NCBI GenBank assembly: GCA_040222875.1
Contig: JAVKCG010000004.1
Span: 1-64,000, forward strand
DNA: 64,000 nt
From: JAJCYL01 sp040222875
GTDB lineage: Bacteria > Bacteroidota > Bacteroidia > Cytophagales > Cyclobacteriaceae
Reading direction: 5' to 3'
The notes beneath the pieces are model-generated. The model did no database searches, was not told the origin of the DNA, and saw nothing but the letters and a program-made list of their open reading frames with translations. Made by a program: the position numbers and the translations under genes. Positions 8,940 to 18,119 of the stretch are shown piece by piece (position 1 is the stretch's first letter; every line of letters begins with the position of its first letter).

Positions 8940-9701
8940 TTAAAGCTTCATCCTCCATGACACACCAAAATCACCAAAAAATTGTTTGAAGCCATCATTT
9001 TTTCCGTAACCCACTGAAGCATCCAATTGAATGTGGTCATTAACCAAGTAAGCAAAACCACCATCAAACAAGATGTCAAAATTGTCGCTATTGAAAAATC
9101 CGTAAGTTTCAACAAAAGCACTGAATTGGTCGGAAAGACCAAAGCCCAAATTAATCACATAAAGGCCGATGGTTCTACTATCATGAACGTTGGCCCCAAG
9201 GTTAGTTGATAGTGAAACAGCATTACCTATGCTTTGAGAATTAGTCAAATATATGTTCGTGGTAACCTCGTCGTTGTCGAAGTCGCCGGTACTCACTGGC
9301 AGCGAAACGTCAGCCTGCAATGAGACCGAAGGACCTGACGCAGAAGGGTGCAACAAATTGACTTTGCCTCCAACACCAAAGTTGCTTAATCCACTCACTG
9401 ATACATCGGATTCTTTAAAACCAACCCTCGATACATTAAACAAGGTTCTCAGTTCAAATTTCTCAGCCAGCCCATATCTAACTATGGTTCCCCAGTCAAA
9501 CCCGTTTGTTTTAGTTACATCGACACTTTCGAATTGTGAGCCGCTGAAATTAAAACCCGACTGAACCTGGAAAACGCCTTTCCCAACGGTGGTAGAAGAA
9601 AATGCCTGACCAGGTCTGGAGGAAGCAATTGTCTCTTGATATTGAGCCATTGCTAATTTAGAAGATAACAAGATGAATAGTATGGCAGTAAGGATTCTCA
9701 T
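8940..9701 (-). CDS. Outer membrane beta-barrel protein, phenol-MetA-pathway-like transporter family
   Basis: The protein has 253 residues from ATG 9701 (MRILTAILFILLSSKLAMAQ, a signal peptide). A longer frame starting at TTG 9719 only adds MHKLNP and was rejected. After cleavage near AQ it opens YQETIASSRPGQAFSSTTVG and then alternates polar and hydrophobic residues as in a beta-barrel, with Gly and aromatic girdle residues (FVETYGFFNSDNFDILFDGG). It ends FGVSWRMKL. This pattern matches small Bacteroidota outer membrane proteins annotated as transporter (MetA-pathway of phenol degradation family). The substrate is unknown. It lies 15 bases ahead of the PMT-like gene, with which it may be cotranscribed. 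Confidence 0.65.
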   Translation of the reverse strand: MRILTAILFILLSSKLAMAQYQETIASSRPGQAFSSTTVGKGVFQVQSGFNFSGSQFESVDVTKTNGFDWGTIVRYGLAEKFELRTLFNVSRVGFKESDVSVSGLSNFGVGGKVNLLHPSASGPSVSLQADVSLPVSTGDFDNDEVTTNIYLTNSQSIGNAVSLSTNLGANVHDSRTIGLYVINLGFGLSDQFSAFVETYGFFNSDNFDILFDGGFAYLVNDHIQLDASVGYGKNDGFKQFFGDFGVSWRMKL

Positions 9702-9754
9702 GGGATTCAATTTGTGCAATCTTATAAATAAATCCGCATTTGGTGCCTATCCAA

Positions 9755-10435
9755 TCATTGTGATGGAAGTTGCTGATCGGTATAGTCAGATCGCACAGAA
9801 ACTGTTTCCGGCTCTCCTAGTTCGGATTGTTGAGAATCAGAGTTCTCAACAGCTTTCTTTTTTTCTTCAAAAAAACGTTTTTGAAAGATTAAGATTATTG
9901 CGACACCTATAAATATTGAAGCATCAGCGATATTAAATACTGGCCATAAAGCCACATGGGCGCCTCCAATAAACGGTAGCCAGCCTGGAAGATAACCTTC
10001 CCAAATATCGATGTAAAACATATCAACAACCTCTCCGTGAAACCATGGGGTAACGGCGTCATAAGGGGCGTTATCCAATAACACACCATAAAGTGCACTA
10101 TCGATTACGTTTCCAACTGCTCCACCCAATATCAATGCTACACACACTATCAGGCCTTTGTGCACCTTTTTCTCAACTAACAAGTACATGTAGTAGCCTA
10201 TTCCAACCATGGCCAAAAGTCGAAACAATGTTAGATAGAGCTTGCCATTTGCCAAGCCAAGCTCCATTCCGAATGCCATTCCTGGATTGGTGAGGTAGTG
10301 AAGCTTAAATAAATCCCCAATTACAGGAATTTGACCTGCCGTTCCTTTAACCATATTAAAATGAACTGCCAGCTTTACTGCCTGATCGATAGCAATAACG
10401 GTCAAACTGACTAAATAAAATTGGAGATACTTCAC
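9755..10435 (-). CDS. lspA: Lipoprotein signal peptidase (signal peptidase II)
   Basis: LspA cleaves prolipoproteins before the lipidated Cys at the inner membrane; this window alone encodes several likely substrates. The protein has 226 residues and four membrane segments. DQAVKLAV in the first segment and NIADASIFIGVAII near the C-terminus hold the conserved regions, with the catalytic Asp pair in GNVIDSALYG and FNIADAS. Bacteroidota LspA carries a longer loop and a hydrophilic tail, seen here as the last 45 residues (ending DYTDQQLPSQ). The start is GTG at 10435, supported by AAGGA 10 bases upstream. It lies 40 bases downstream of ileS on the same strand, a common lspA-ileS pairing. Confidence 0.95.
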   Translation of the reverse strand: MKYLQFYLVSLTVIAIDQAVKLAVHFNMVKGTAGQIPVIGDLFKLHYLTNPGMAFGMELGLANGKLYLTLFRLLAMVGIGYYMYLLVEKKVHKGLIVCVALILGGAVGNVIDSALYGVLLDNAPYDAVTPWFHGEVVDMFYIDIWEGYLPGWLPFIGGAHVALWPVFNIADASIFIGVAIILIFQKRFFEEKKKAVENSDSQQSELGEPETVSVRSDYTDQQLPSQ

Positions 10436-10475
10436 TTCAGATAAGTCCTTTTTCTACGTCTGTCGTTGTTGATGG

Positions 10476-13400
10476 TTACTTTCTTACAAATACTTTGACC
10501 TTGAAATCATTTAGTTCGACATCCTGACCATCACTCAGAGCATCGACAATCGCTAGCTCAGTTGCTTGCGTTTCGCGGCAAATATAATCGGTATATCCGG
10601 CTATTGCCCCCTGTATGGTTTCATCAGTCGATGCGACGTCAATCTTTATTTTATCCTGAACTTCCAGCCCCATGTCTTTGCGTATATTTTGAACCCTGTT
10701 AACAAGCTCCCTTGCTAAGCCTTCTTTTTTGAGATCGTCAGTTAAATCAATGTCTAATGCAACTGTGAGTCCATTAAAGCTTGCAACTGACCAGCCAGGT
10801 ATGTCTTCTGTCATTATTTCAACGTCATCCAAGGTCAACTCGATCTCTTCATTTCCAATGTCCAGTTTCAGCGAATTGTTGCTTTCTAGCTCAGAAATAC
10901 TTTCAGAAGTTAGCTGATTGATTGCAGCTGCAACATTCTTCATTTTCGATCCATAAACTTTACCCAATCTCGCAAAATTGGCCTTTACTTTTTTCTTTAT
11001 AATACCGGAAGCGTCATCGATGTATTCTATATCCTTTATGTTTACTTCTGAGGCTATAAGGTTTTCTACAGCAGCTATTTGATGCCTTGTTTGTTCATTA
11101 AGCACTGGTACCATCACTTTTGACAATGGCTGGCGAACCTTAATCTTATGTTTCCTTCGAAGTGAATGAACCAAAGAAGAAATATCTTGTGCCAATCCCA
11201 TCTTCGTTTCAAGGTCAAGGTCAATAACACTTTGATCAGCTTGTGGGAAATCACATAAATGAACTGACTCCTTTTGCTCCTGGGTACAAACTGATTCAAG
11301 ATCCAGGTACAGTTTGTCCATGTAAAACGGTGCGACAGGTGCCCCTAATTTTGCAATTGTGATCAGGCATTCATAAAGGGTTTCATAAGCTGCCTTTTTA
11401 TCCTGGTTGAACTCCCCTACCCAATAACGCTTACGGTTTAACCTCACAAACCAGTTACTTAAATCATCAATTACGAAATCCTGAACTGCCCTTGAGGCTT
11501 TTGTTGGCTCATAATCGTCAAAAGCCGCATCAACTTTTGCAATTAAGGAGTTCAGTTTTGAGATAATCCACTGGTCGCTTTCAGGCCTGTTTTTTATAGC
11601 TATTTTATCAGAAACAACGTATTTAAAATCATCCAAATTGGCATAGAGCGCAAAGAATGAATAGGTATTATACAGAGTACCAAAAAAGCGCCTTTGTACC
11701 TCGGCCACACCCTCAATGTCAAACTTCAGGTTGTCCCACGGGTTGGCATTCGCTATCATGTACCAACGAGTAGCATCAGGGCCATACTTTTCTAAGGTCT
11801 CAAAAGGGTTGATGGCATTTCCCAACCTCTTTGACATTTTGTTGCCATTCTTATCCAGAACAAGGCCAGTAGAAACCACATTTTTAAAAGCCACGCTATC
11901 TTGAAGCAATCCGGCAATTGCATGCAGGGTAAAAAACCAACCCCGGGTTTGGTCAACGCCTTCACTGATGTAATCAGCAGGAAAAGCTCCATTAAAAATT
12001 TCTTCATTTTCAAATGGATAGTGCCATTGGGCGTAAGGCATGGCTCCAGAATCAAACCATACATCAATCAAATCTGGCTCACGAAAAAGTTTTTTTCCTG
12101 AATCACTTACCAGTATCACATCATCAACATATGGACGGTGAAGGTCAATTTTGTCCATACCTTCAAACGGTGATTTCTTCATGAACCCAGCTGCAATGGA
12201 TTTTTCAATTTCTGATTCAAGTTCCGCTACACTGCCAATGCATTTCTCTTCACTCCGATCTTCTGAAACCCAAACCGGTAATGGTGTGCCCCAATATCTT
12301 GAGCGGCTAAGGTTCCAGTCGACAAGGTTCTCAAGCCAGTTACCAAATCTTCCGGTACCCGTTGATTTTGGCTTCCAGTTAATAGTGTTGTTTAGCTCAA
12401 CCAGGCGGTCTTTCAATTTGGTCGTTCTTACAAACCAGGAATCCAAAGGGTAATAGAGTATCGGCTTATCAGTCCTCCAACAGTGGGGGTATGAGTGCTC
12501 ATACTTCTCCACTTTGAACGCTTTATTCTCCTCTTTTAGCTTAATAGCAATGAGTACATCTGTGGATTTGAAATCAGGGTTGTCTCTGGTAGCTTCATCG
12601 TAGTACTCCTCCCGCACATATTTTCCTGCGAAATCTGTAATTTCTTTGACGAATTTTCCCTGACGGTCAACAACAGGAACATCGAAGCCGTTTTCATCCT
12701 TTACTGTAACTGCGGCAATATTATTTTCCTTGCAAACCCTGAAGTCATCAGCACCGAAAAGTGAAGCGGTATGAACAATGCCGGTACCGTCTTCCGTCGT
12801 TACAAAATCACCAGAAATTACCACAAATGCCTTTCCTTCTGGCTGTACATAGGGAAGTAGCTGCTCATATTGAACACCCAGTAAATCCCTACCTTTAAAA
12901 GGTTCACTTATTTCAAATGGAATGAGTTTGTCACCTGCCTCGTAATCACCAAGTGCAAGCTCTGCTGCCTTCTGATTAAAATACGCCGTAACCCTGTCTT
13001 TGGCTAAAATCACTGCCTCCGCTTTGTGAGTATATGGATTGAAGGTTCTAATCTTCACATACTCAATTTTTTCACCTACCGCCAGGGCACAGTTACCAGG
13101 CAGTGTCCAGGGTGTGGTAGTCCAGGCCAATATGAAGAGCTCATCATCGCCATCAAAAAGATGACCTGAAGCTTCATTTTTAATCACCTTAAACTGAGCA
13201 GTGATTGAGGTGTCTTTAACATCCTGATATGTTCCCGGTTGGTTGAGTTCATGGGAACTCAGGCCAGTACCGGCAGCCGGTGAGAAAGGCTGAATTGTAT
13301 AGCCTTTATAAAGCAGGCCTTTATCGTAGAGTTGCTTTAATAGGTGCCATAAAGTTTCAATATAATTCGGCTCAAATGTGATGTAAGGATTTTCAAGATC

Positions 13401-13826
13401 AACCCAATAACCTACTTTTTTGGTGAGGTCATCCCACTCATCCTTGAACTTCATCACTGCCTCACGGCACTTCCGGTTATATTCTTCAACGCTGATTTTT
13501 GTACCTATATCTTCTTTGGTAATCCCTAATTGTTTCTCGACCTGAAGCTCAACAGGAAGGCCATGTGTATCCCAACCGGCTTTACGCTTAACCTGAAAAC
13601 CCTTTTGCGTTTTATATCGGCAGAAAATATCCTTTACCGTCCTGGCCATGACATGGTGTATGCCCGGAGTGCCATTGGCTGAAGGAGGGCCTTCATAAAA
13701 AGTAAATGAAGGATTCCCTTCCCGCTCAGAAACAGATTTTTCAAAAATTTGATTCGACTCCCAATGAGCCAAAACTTCTTTTGCAACCGCAGGAAAATCA
13801 GGGTTTTTGTATTCTTTGTACTTCAC
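10476..13826 (-). CDS. ileS: Isoleucyl-tRNA synthetase
   Basis: IleS charges tRNA-Ile and edits Val. The protein has 1116 residues, with the HIGH-type motif GPPSANGTPGIHHV at 46-59, the editing-domain segment LAWTTTPWTLPGNCALAVG, the WFDSGAMPYAQWHYP region and KMSKRLGN. The length fits the longer, eukaryote-like IleS type found in many Bacteroidota, which lacks the C-terminal zinc ribbon of the E. coli enzyme; this type is often tolerant to mupirocin, which is family knowledge and not visible here. The start is GTG at 13826 giving MKYKEYKNPD, typical for the group. A TAATTTTG box lies 20 bases upstream. Confidence 0.98.
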   Translation of the reverse strand: MKYKEYKNPDFPAVAKEVLAHWESNQIFEKSVSEREGNPSFTFYEGPPSANGTPGIHHVMARTVKDIFCRYKTQKGFQVKRKAGWDTHGLPVELQVEKQLGITKEDIGTKISVEEYNRKCREAVMKFKDEWDDLTKKVGYWVDLENPYITFEPNYIETLWHLLKQLYDKGLLYKGYTIQPFSPAAGTGLSSHELNQPGTYQDVKDTSITAQFKVIKNEASGHLFDGDDELFILAWTTTPWTLPGNCALAVGEKIEYVKIRTFNPYTHKAEAVILAKDRVTAYFNQKAAELALGDYEAGDKLIPFEISEPFKGRDLLGVQYEQLLPYVQPEGKAFVVISGDFVTTEDGTGIVHTASLFGADDFRVCKENNIAAVTVKDENGFDVPVVDRQGKFVKEITDFAGKYVREEYYDEATRDNPDFKSTDVLIAIKLKEENKAFKVEKYEHSYPHCWRTDKPILYYPLDSWFVRTTKLKDRLVELNNTINWKPKSTGTGRFGNWLENLVDWNLSRSRYWGTPLPVWVSEDRSEEKCIGSVAELESEIEKSIAAGFMKKSPFEGMDKIDLHRPYVDDVILVSDSGKKLFREPDLIDVWFDSGAMPYAQWHYPFENEEIFNGAFPADYISEGVDQTRGWFFTLHAIAGLLQDSVAFKNVVSTGLVLDKNGNKMSKRLGNAINPFETLEKYGPDATRWYMIANANPWDNLKFDIEGVAEVQRRFFGTLYNTYSFFALYANLDDFKYVVSDKIAIKNRPESDQWIISKLNSLIAKVDAAFDDYEPTKASRAVQDFVIDDLSNWFVRLNRKRYWVGEFNQDKKAAYETLYECLITIAKLGAPVAPFYMDKLYLDLESVCTQEQKESVHLCDFPQADQSVIDLDLETKMGLAQDISSLVHSLRRKHKIKVRQPLSKVMVPVLNEQTRHQIAAVENLIASEVNIKDIEYIDDASGIIKKKVKANFARLGKVYGSKMKNVAAAINQLTSESISELESNNSLKLDIGNEEIELTLDDVEIMTEDIPGWSVASFNGLTVALDIDLTDDLKKEGLARELVNRVQNIRKDMGLEVQDKIKIDVASTDETIQGAIAGYTDYICRETQATELAIVDALSDGQDVELNDFKVKVFVRK

Positions 13827-13846
13827 AACACTAAAAATTAGGGGTG

Positions 13847-13854
13847 CAAAATTA
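13847..13854 (-). promoter_or_regulatory. Candidate -7 box of ileS-lspA
   Basis: Minus-strand TAATTTTG matches TAnnTTTG. A TTG at 13879-13881 is 24 bases further upstream, slightly long for the -33 spacing. Transcription would begin roughly 15 bases ahead of the GTG. Confidence 0.35.
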
Positions 13855-13892
13855 TGCCTTTTACCTCGCTATTACTGACAATGATTTAAATA

Positions 13893-14597
13893 TCAGCTTT
13901 GCTTAAACTGTGGCTGAATCAAAACCTCTTCAATGTCAGTAGTTGCTGAAAGCTGAGAGATGTCATAAATAGTTTGGGCAACATCTGTGGCTTTGATGAA
14001 TTTCTTCTCCGGAATATCGGTTTCGCCCCAGCTAGGGGTAAGCACATTTCCCGGAAAAATGCCTGTCACTTTAATGCCGAAACTCTTAAGCTCTTCCCTT
14101 AAGTTGGCGTTAAACCCTCTGAGAGCATATTTGCTTATGCTATAAGAGCTTCCATTCGCATAGGCTGAAAGACTGGCAGTAGAGCATACATTAAAAATTG
14201 AGCCTCCATTTCTTTTTATCATTTTAGGGAGTAGTGACCTTGTTAAATAATAGGCACTATACAAATTGGTTTCAACTTGTTTTTCCAGGTTACCATCCTC
14301 TTCATCGATAATGTTGCCAGGAAGAAATACCCCAACATTATTGACCAAAATATCAACAGAATGATTACGAGACTTAATGTAATCACCAAAGGCCAGCACC
14401 TCATCTTTTAGTGACATATCCACTGACTTAATGGTAAGGGCCCCATCATATTGCTCAGTTTCTTTCTTTAGCTTATCCAGATCAGATTGATTTCTTGAGC
14501 ATCCAACGACTTCATAGCCTTTCTTCAAAAAGAGACTTACAGTTGCTTTACCAATACCTTTAGATGCTCCAGTTACTATTACTAGTCTTTCCCCCAT
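13893..14597 (-). CDS. Short-chain dehydrogenase/reductase
   Basis: This is a classical SDR of 234 residues. It has the NAD(P)-binding TGASKGIGKA near the N-terminus, the structural NNVG motif (a variant of NNAG), the catalytic Ser in VCSTASLSAYANGS and the Tyr-Lys pair in YSISKYALRG. PGNVLTPSW follows the usual PG motif. The start was set to the ATG at 14597 (MGERLVIVTGASKG); an in-frame upstream extension of 22 residues is hydrophobic and untypical. The substrate cannot be inferred. Its family relatives are often annotated as 3-oxoacyl-ACP reductase-like. It is transcribed divergently from the MlaE-type permease. Confidence 0.88.
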   Translation of the reverse strand: MGERLVIVTGASKGIGKATVSLFLKKGYEVVGCSRNQSDLDKLKKETEQYDGALTIKSVDMSLKDEVLAFGDYIKSRNHSVDILVNNVGVFLPGNIIDEEDGNLEKQVETNLYSAYYLTRSLLPKMIKRNGGSIFNVCSTASLSAYANGSSYSISKYALRGFNANLREELKSFGIKVTGIFPGNVLTPSWGETDIPEKKFIKATDVAQTIYDISQLSATTDIEEVLIQPQFKQS

Positions 14598-14698
14598 AAT
14601 GCAATTTTCATTGCTAGCGAAATTAAACGATACAAAACGCACCTGGATCAAGATGACCAACAATTATTTATTTACTTTGCCGCTAACCGAAATAATGA

Positions 14699-15427
14699 AT
14701 GGAGAGCATCGGTAAATTCATGATTTTTATGGGCAGGATGTTCGTCAGAATGGAAACATTCAAGACGTACTTCAAGCGCACAATTGATGAATCGATCAAG
14801 GTAGGTTACAACTCTATTTTCATTTTCGTAATTGTGTCATCCTTTATGGGAGCAGTTACTACACTGCAAACTGCCTACAACCTGATCAGCCCATTTATTC
14901 CGAAATACGTCATCTCCCTGGTTGTTAGGGACATGACCGTACTTGAACTGGCACCTACGATTATGGCAATTGTATATGCGGGTAAAGTAGGTTCTAACAT
15001 TGCAGGTGAGCTTGGTACAATGCGGATCACAGAACAAATTGATGCCCTTGAGGTGATGGGTATCAATGCAACTTCGTATCTGGTATTACCTAAAATAATT
15101 GCGTCAATTCTGATGTACCCAATGTTGGTAGTGTTGGCAGCAACGCTGTCATTACTTGGTGGTTACCTAACAGCAATTCTTACTGGTGTAGTAACGGGCT
15201 ATGATTTTATCTATGGAATCCGATACGAATTCATAGAATACAATATCAAATTCGCATTAATCAAAGCCTTTGCCTTCGCTTTTTTAGTGGCCGCAATTTC
15301 GGCTTATAAGGGATTCTATACCAAAGGTGGCGCATTAGAGGTTGGTCAAAGTAGTACCAGCGCTGTTACTAATAGCTGCATTGCCATACTTTTAGCGGAT
15401 TACTTACTAGCAAAACTTCTACTATAA
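14699..15427 (+). CDS. mlaE: MlaE/YrbE-type phospholipid ABC transporter permease
   Basis: The 242-residue polytopic inner membrane protein carries the family signature GTMRITEQIDALEVMG after KVGSNIAGEL; this region couples to the ATPase. Relatives move phospholipids or other lipids between inner and outer membrane to keep the outer leaflet asymmetric, working with an ATPase (next gene, 4 bases away) and an MCE-domain protein (MlaD). No MCE gene is adjacent here, so it must be encoded elsewhere, as is common in Bacteroidota. ATG 14699 was chosen; an ATG four bases upstream is out of frame and stops at once. Confidence 0.93.
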   Translation: MESIGKFMIFMGRMFVRMETFKTYFKRTIDESIKVGYNSIFIFVIVSSFMGAVTTLQTAYNLISPFIPKYVISLVVRDMTVLELAPTIMAIVYAGKVGSNIAGELGTMRITEQIDALEVMGINATSYLVLPKIIASILMYPMLVVLAATLSLLGGYLTAILTGVVTGYDFIYGIRYEFIEYNIKFALIKAFAFAFLVAAISAYKGFYTKGGALEVGQSSTSAVTNSCIAILLADYLLAKLLL

Positions 15428-15431
15428 CCGC

Positions 15432-16178
15432 ATGATTGAGGTCAACCGAATAAGCAAATCATTTGATGACAAACAGATTCTGTTTGACATATCCGCAAGA
15501 TTTGAAAAAGGGAAACCCAATCTCATAATTGGAGCTAGCGGAACAGGAAAAAGTGTCATGCTGAAATGCATAGTCGGTTTAGTTCAACCAGACTCAGGTC
15601 ATGTTGAATACGACGGCAGGGATTTCACAAATGGTAACCGCAACTTAAAAATCGATATTCGTCGAGAAATCGGCATGCTGTTCCAGGGGGGTGCATTATT
15701 TGATTCCAAAAATGTGGAGCAAAATGTCAAGTTCCCGCTTGATGTTCTTACAAAAATGTCAGAAGATGAAAAACTTGACCGGGTTAACTTTTGCCTTCAA
15801 AGAGTTGAATTGGAGAATGTTAACTCTAAAATGCCTTCGGAAATAAGTGGCGGAATGAAAAAGAGAGTTGGCATAGCCAGGGCTATCGTTAACAACTCTC
15901 AATATTTGTTTTGTGATGAACCTAACTCCGGTTTAGATCCTCAGACCTCTATAACAATCGATAACCTGATAAAAGAAATCACCGAAGAATACGACATCAC
16001 AACGGTGGTAGTAACCCACGATATGAACTCAGTCATGGAGATTGGCGATAACATCATATTTATGTTTCAAGGGAAAAAACTCTGGGAAGGAAGTAATGAA
16101 ACCATTGTCGACTGCAACGTGGAGGAACTTGAGAATTTCATTTTTGCGAATAAGCTCATGCGAAGCATGCGAAAGTGA
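15432..16178 (+). CDS. mlaF: MlaF/YrbF-type ABC transporter ATP-binding protein
   Basis: The ATPase partner of the permease has 248 residues. Walker A is GASGTGKS (Lys40), the signature motif is SGGMKKRVGIARAI, Walker B is YLFCDEPNSGLDP, and the H-loop is TTVVVTHD. The replacement of LSGGQ by ISGGMKKR is typical for Mla/Mkl ATPases. It starts 4 bases after the permease stop, so the two are translated together. The lack of a membrane segment and the Mla-type signature support lipid rather than drug transport. Confidence 0.94.
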   Translation: MIEVNRISKSFDDKQILFDISARFEKGKPNLIIGASGTGKSVMLKCIVGLVQPDSGHVEYDGRDFTNGNRNLKIDIRREIGMLFQGGALFDSKNVEQNVKFPLDVLTKMSEDEKLDRVNFCLQRVELENVNSKMPSEISGGMKKRVGIARAIVNNSQYLFCDEPNSGLDPQTSITIDNLIKEITEEYDITTVVVTHDMNSVMEIGDNIIFMFQGKKLWEGSNETIVDCNVEELENFIFANKLMRSMRK

Positions 16179-16266
16179 GCGATCTCAGACCATTGAAGCC
16201 ATGAATTAGCGTAGAAAATGCGCAAATAAATACTCTTCGGTTAGGAGTACTTAGGATAGCCAGACA

Positions 16267-16848
16267 TCATTTGGCTTCAAGAAAGGTCTTCATTACCTCA
16301 TAAACCTGATGGGTCGGTAAGCCCATCACATTAAAATAAGATCCTGAAATTTTTTCTACTCCGATCATTCCAATCCACTCCTGAATTCCGTAGGCCCCGG
16401 CTTTATCAAACGGACGATAATTTGAGATGTAATTGTTGATTTCAATTTCCGTAAGTTGTTTGAATTCCACTTCAGTTATATCATCAAAGGCAACAACTTT
16501 TTCCGGACTTGATATGCACACTCCCGTAATAACAAAATGCTTCTTACCAGAAAGTTGATTGATCATTTCAAATGCCTCTGCATCATCTGAAGGTTTGTTG
16601 AGAATTTTTTTATCAAATACCACGGTGGTGTCAGCGGTGATAATAATAGAATCGTCCAGCAATTTCTGATAAGCCTTATTTTTCTTGTTAGCAAGATATT
16701 TGGCAACATGATTTGCGCCAATGTCGGCAGGAAAGGATTCATCAACATCCGTTGTAAACACTTCAAAATCGAATCCGCACTCCCTCAATAACTCCTGGCG
16801 CCTGGGTGAGTTAGACGCTAAAATCAACCGGTAATTTGAACTCTTCAT
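16267..16848 (-). CDS. Maf-like nucleoside triphosphate pyrophosphatase
   Basis: Maf proteins hydrolyse non-canonical or modified nucleotides such as dTTP/UTP or m7GTP to monophosphates. The protein has 193 residues from ATG 16848 and opens RLILASNSPRRQELLRECG, the family hallmark. It has the metal-binding TADTTVVFDKKILNKP and the C-terminal FDKAGAYGIQEW. A GTG 27 bases upstream would lengthen it but the ATG fits the family. The start lies inside the end of the upstream DUF1015 gene, overlapping by 38 bases, so translation is probably coupled. Confidence 0.93.
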   Translation of the reverse strand: MKSSNYRLILASNSPRRQELLRECGFDFEVFTTDVDESFPADIGANHVAKYLANKKNKAYQKLLDDSIIITADTTVVFDKKILNKPSDDAEAFEMINQLSGKKHFVITGVCISSPEKVVAFDDITEVEFKQLTEIEINNYISNYRPFDKAGAYGIQEWIGMIGVEKISGSYFNVMGLPTHQVYEVMKTFLEAK

Positions 16849-18112
16849 CGTTGATACTGCTGAATAAAAAACCACAAATGACTTTAGGGTAAAAGTAGGT
16901 GGACTTCGGAGGCATAGTATACCCTGAATAACAAATCTCTTTAACTGTATCTATAGACATTTCCTTGGTAATTACCGCAAATTGAGCTTCACCCTTCAAT
17001 ACCCTGCTATGACATTCAGTAAAGTTGCGGTGAAAAGTAATCAGCTCCGAACCCCTTTGTTTTGGACCTGGTATTCCCATCACTTTTTCAAAAACGAAAT
17101 AGTGCATAACTGTTAAATCCATCCGCTTAATATGATCCGGAAAATTCCAGTGAATGGTATCGATTAATTCCGGCTTCAGCCTGATTTTAACTGCCCTATC
17201 ACCCACTAAGAGACCATATGCCCATTGTTTGCCAAGGATAATTTCATTTACATCAGAGGGGTTCTCAACTGGTTTTATGTGAAAATATTCTGATAGTTTT
17301 TGCAGTAAGCTTTCTTCAGAAAAACTATCCCAGCCAGCAACTATCCTATGTGTTGGTAAAATTCTTAAGTCATCAGATTCTGTGTTTGTGAAAAACATTA
17401 AATGAAAGTTGTAGCCTTCGTCCCCGGTATGATCCGGGTTGGATTTTATCATTTCATGCTTATATGCCAATGACCCCTCGTATCGATGATGTCCGTCAGC
17501 GAGGATCACTTTTTTCTCCTTAAGAACCCTCATGAATTTCTTGATCACGCCTGCATCATGTATCACACTCAGAACATCCCGAACACCCTGATAGTCCTCC
17601 GTTTCATAAATTGGATGAAGCATACTCTCATCCATGTACCGTTCTAATTCATGTTCTTCATCAGTGTATAACCCATGTGTTGGGCTTACATTAAGTTCAG
17701 TTTTGCGCAAAAGATCAACCCGGTCATTTACTGAATGCGGCATTGTATTCTCATGACGTAACAAAACTTCATCTTCCCAATCATACACCCGAAGATTTGC
17801 TATGAAGCCCTTCCTACAATATTCCTTGTCGCTTCCGGGTAAATTAAAATGCTGGTAATACACATAAATGCCAGGCAATGGATCTTGAGCAATTGTGCCA
17901 TCAGATTTCCATTTCTCAAGAGTTTCTGCTGCCCTGATGGCTGCATTCGGTTCCTGTGGCACCGAGAGGTGAATGCTATTAATTTCATTTTTATATAACG
18001 CATCACGTTGCCTTTCTGAAACCACGTCAAAAAGTGGTGATGTAAGTTCTTCAATTTTGGGTGTAAGGGCTTTGTTGAACCGCCACGCCCTTAGCGGCTT
18101 TATTTCTGCCAT
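16811..18112 (-). CDS. DUF1015 family protein
   Basis: The protein has 433 residues from ATG 18112 (MAEIKPLRAWRFN), the usual opening of this family. The longer frame that begins inside accC was rejected. A conserved stretch VILADGHHRYEGSLAYK holds the DGHHR motif of the family, whose biochemical role is not settled (a nucleotide- or amino-acid-linked hydrolase has been proposed). It starts 8 bases past the accC stop and runs 38 bases into maf, so the three genes form an operon. Confidence 0.88.
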   Translation of the reverse strand: MAEIKPLRAWRFNKALTPKIEELTSPLFDVVSERQRDALYKNEINSIHLSVPQEPNAAIRAAETLEKWKSDGTIAQDPLPGIYVYYQHFNLPGSDKEYCRKGFIANLRVYDWEDEVLLRHENTMPHSVNDRVDLLRKTELNVSPTHGLYTDEEHELERYMDESMLHPIYETEDYQGVRDVLSVIHDAGVIKKFMRVLKEKKVILADGHHRYEGSLAYKHEMIKSNPDHTGDEGYNFHLMFFTNTESDDLRILPTHRIVAGWDSFSEESLLQKLSEYFHIKPVENPSDVNEIILGKQWAYGLLVGDRAVKIRLKPELIDTIHWNFPDHIKRMDLTVMHYFVFEKVMGIPGPKQRGSELITFHRNFTECHSRVLKGEAQFAVITKEMSIDTVKEICYSGYTMPPKSTYFYPKVICGFLFSSINDEEFKLPVDFSV

Positions 18113-18119
18113 TAAAGTT

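Noticed and set aside
9253..9564. 103-codon open frame on the plus strand
   Set aside because: It lies opposite the barrel protein gene; a shadow of codon bias.
16216..16256. Hairpin TACTC...GAGTA between mlaF and maf
   Set aside because: Only five base pairs and no T-run on either strand.
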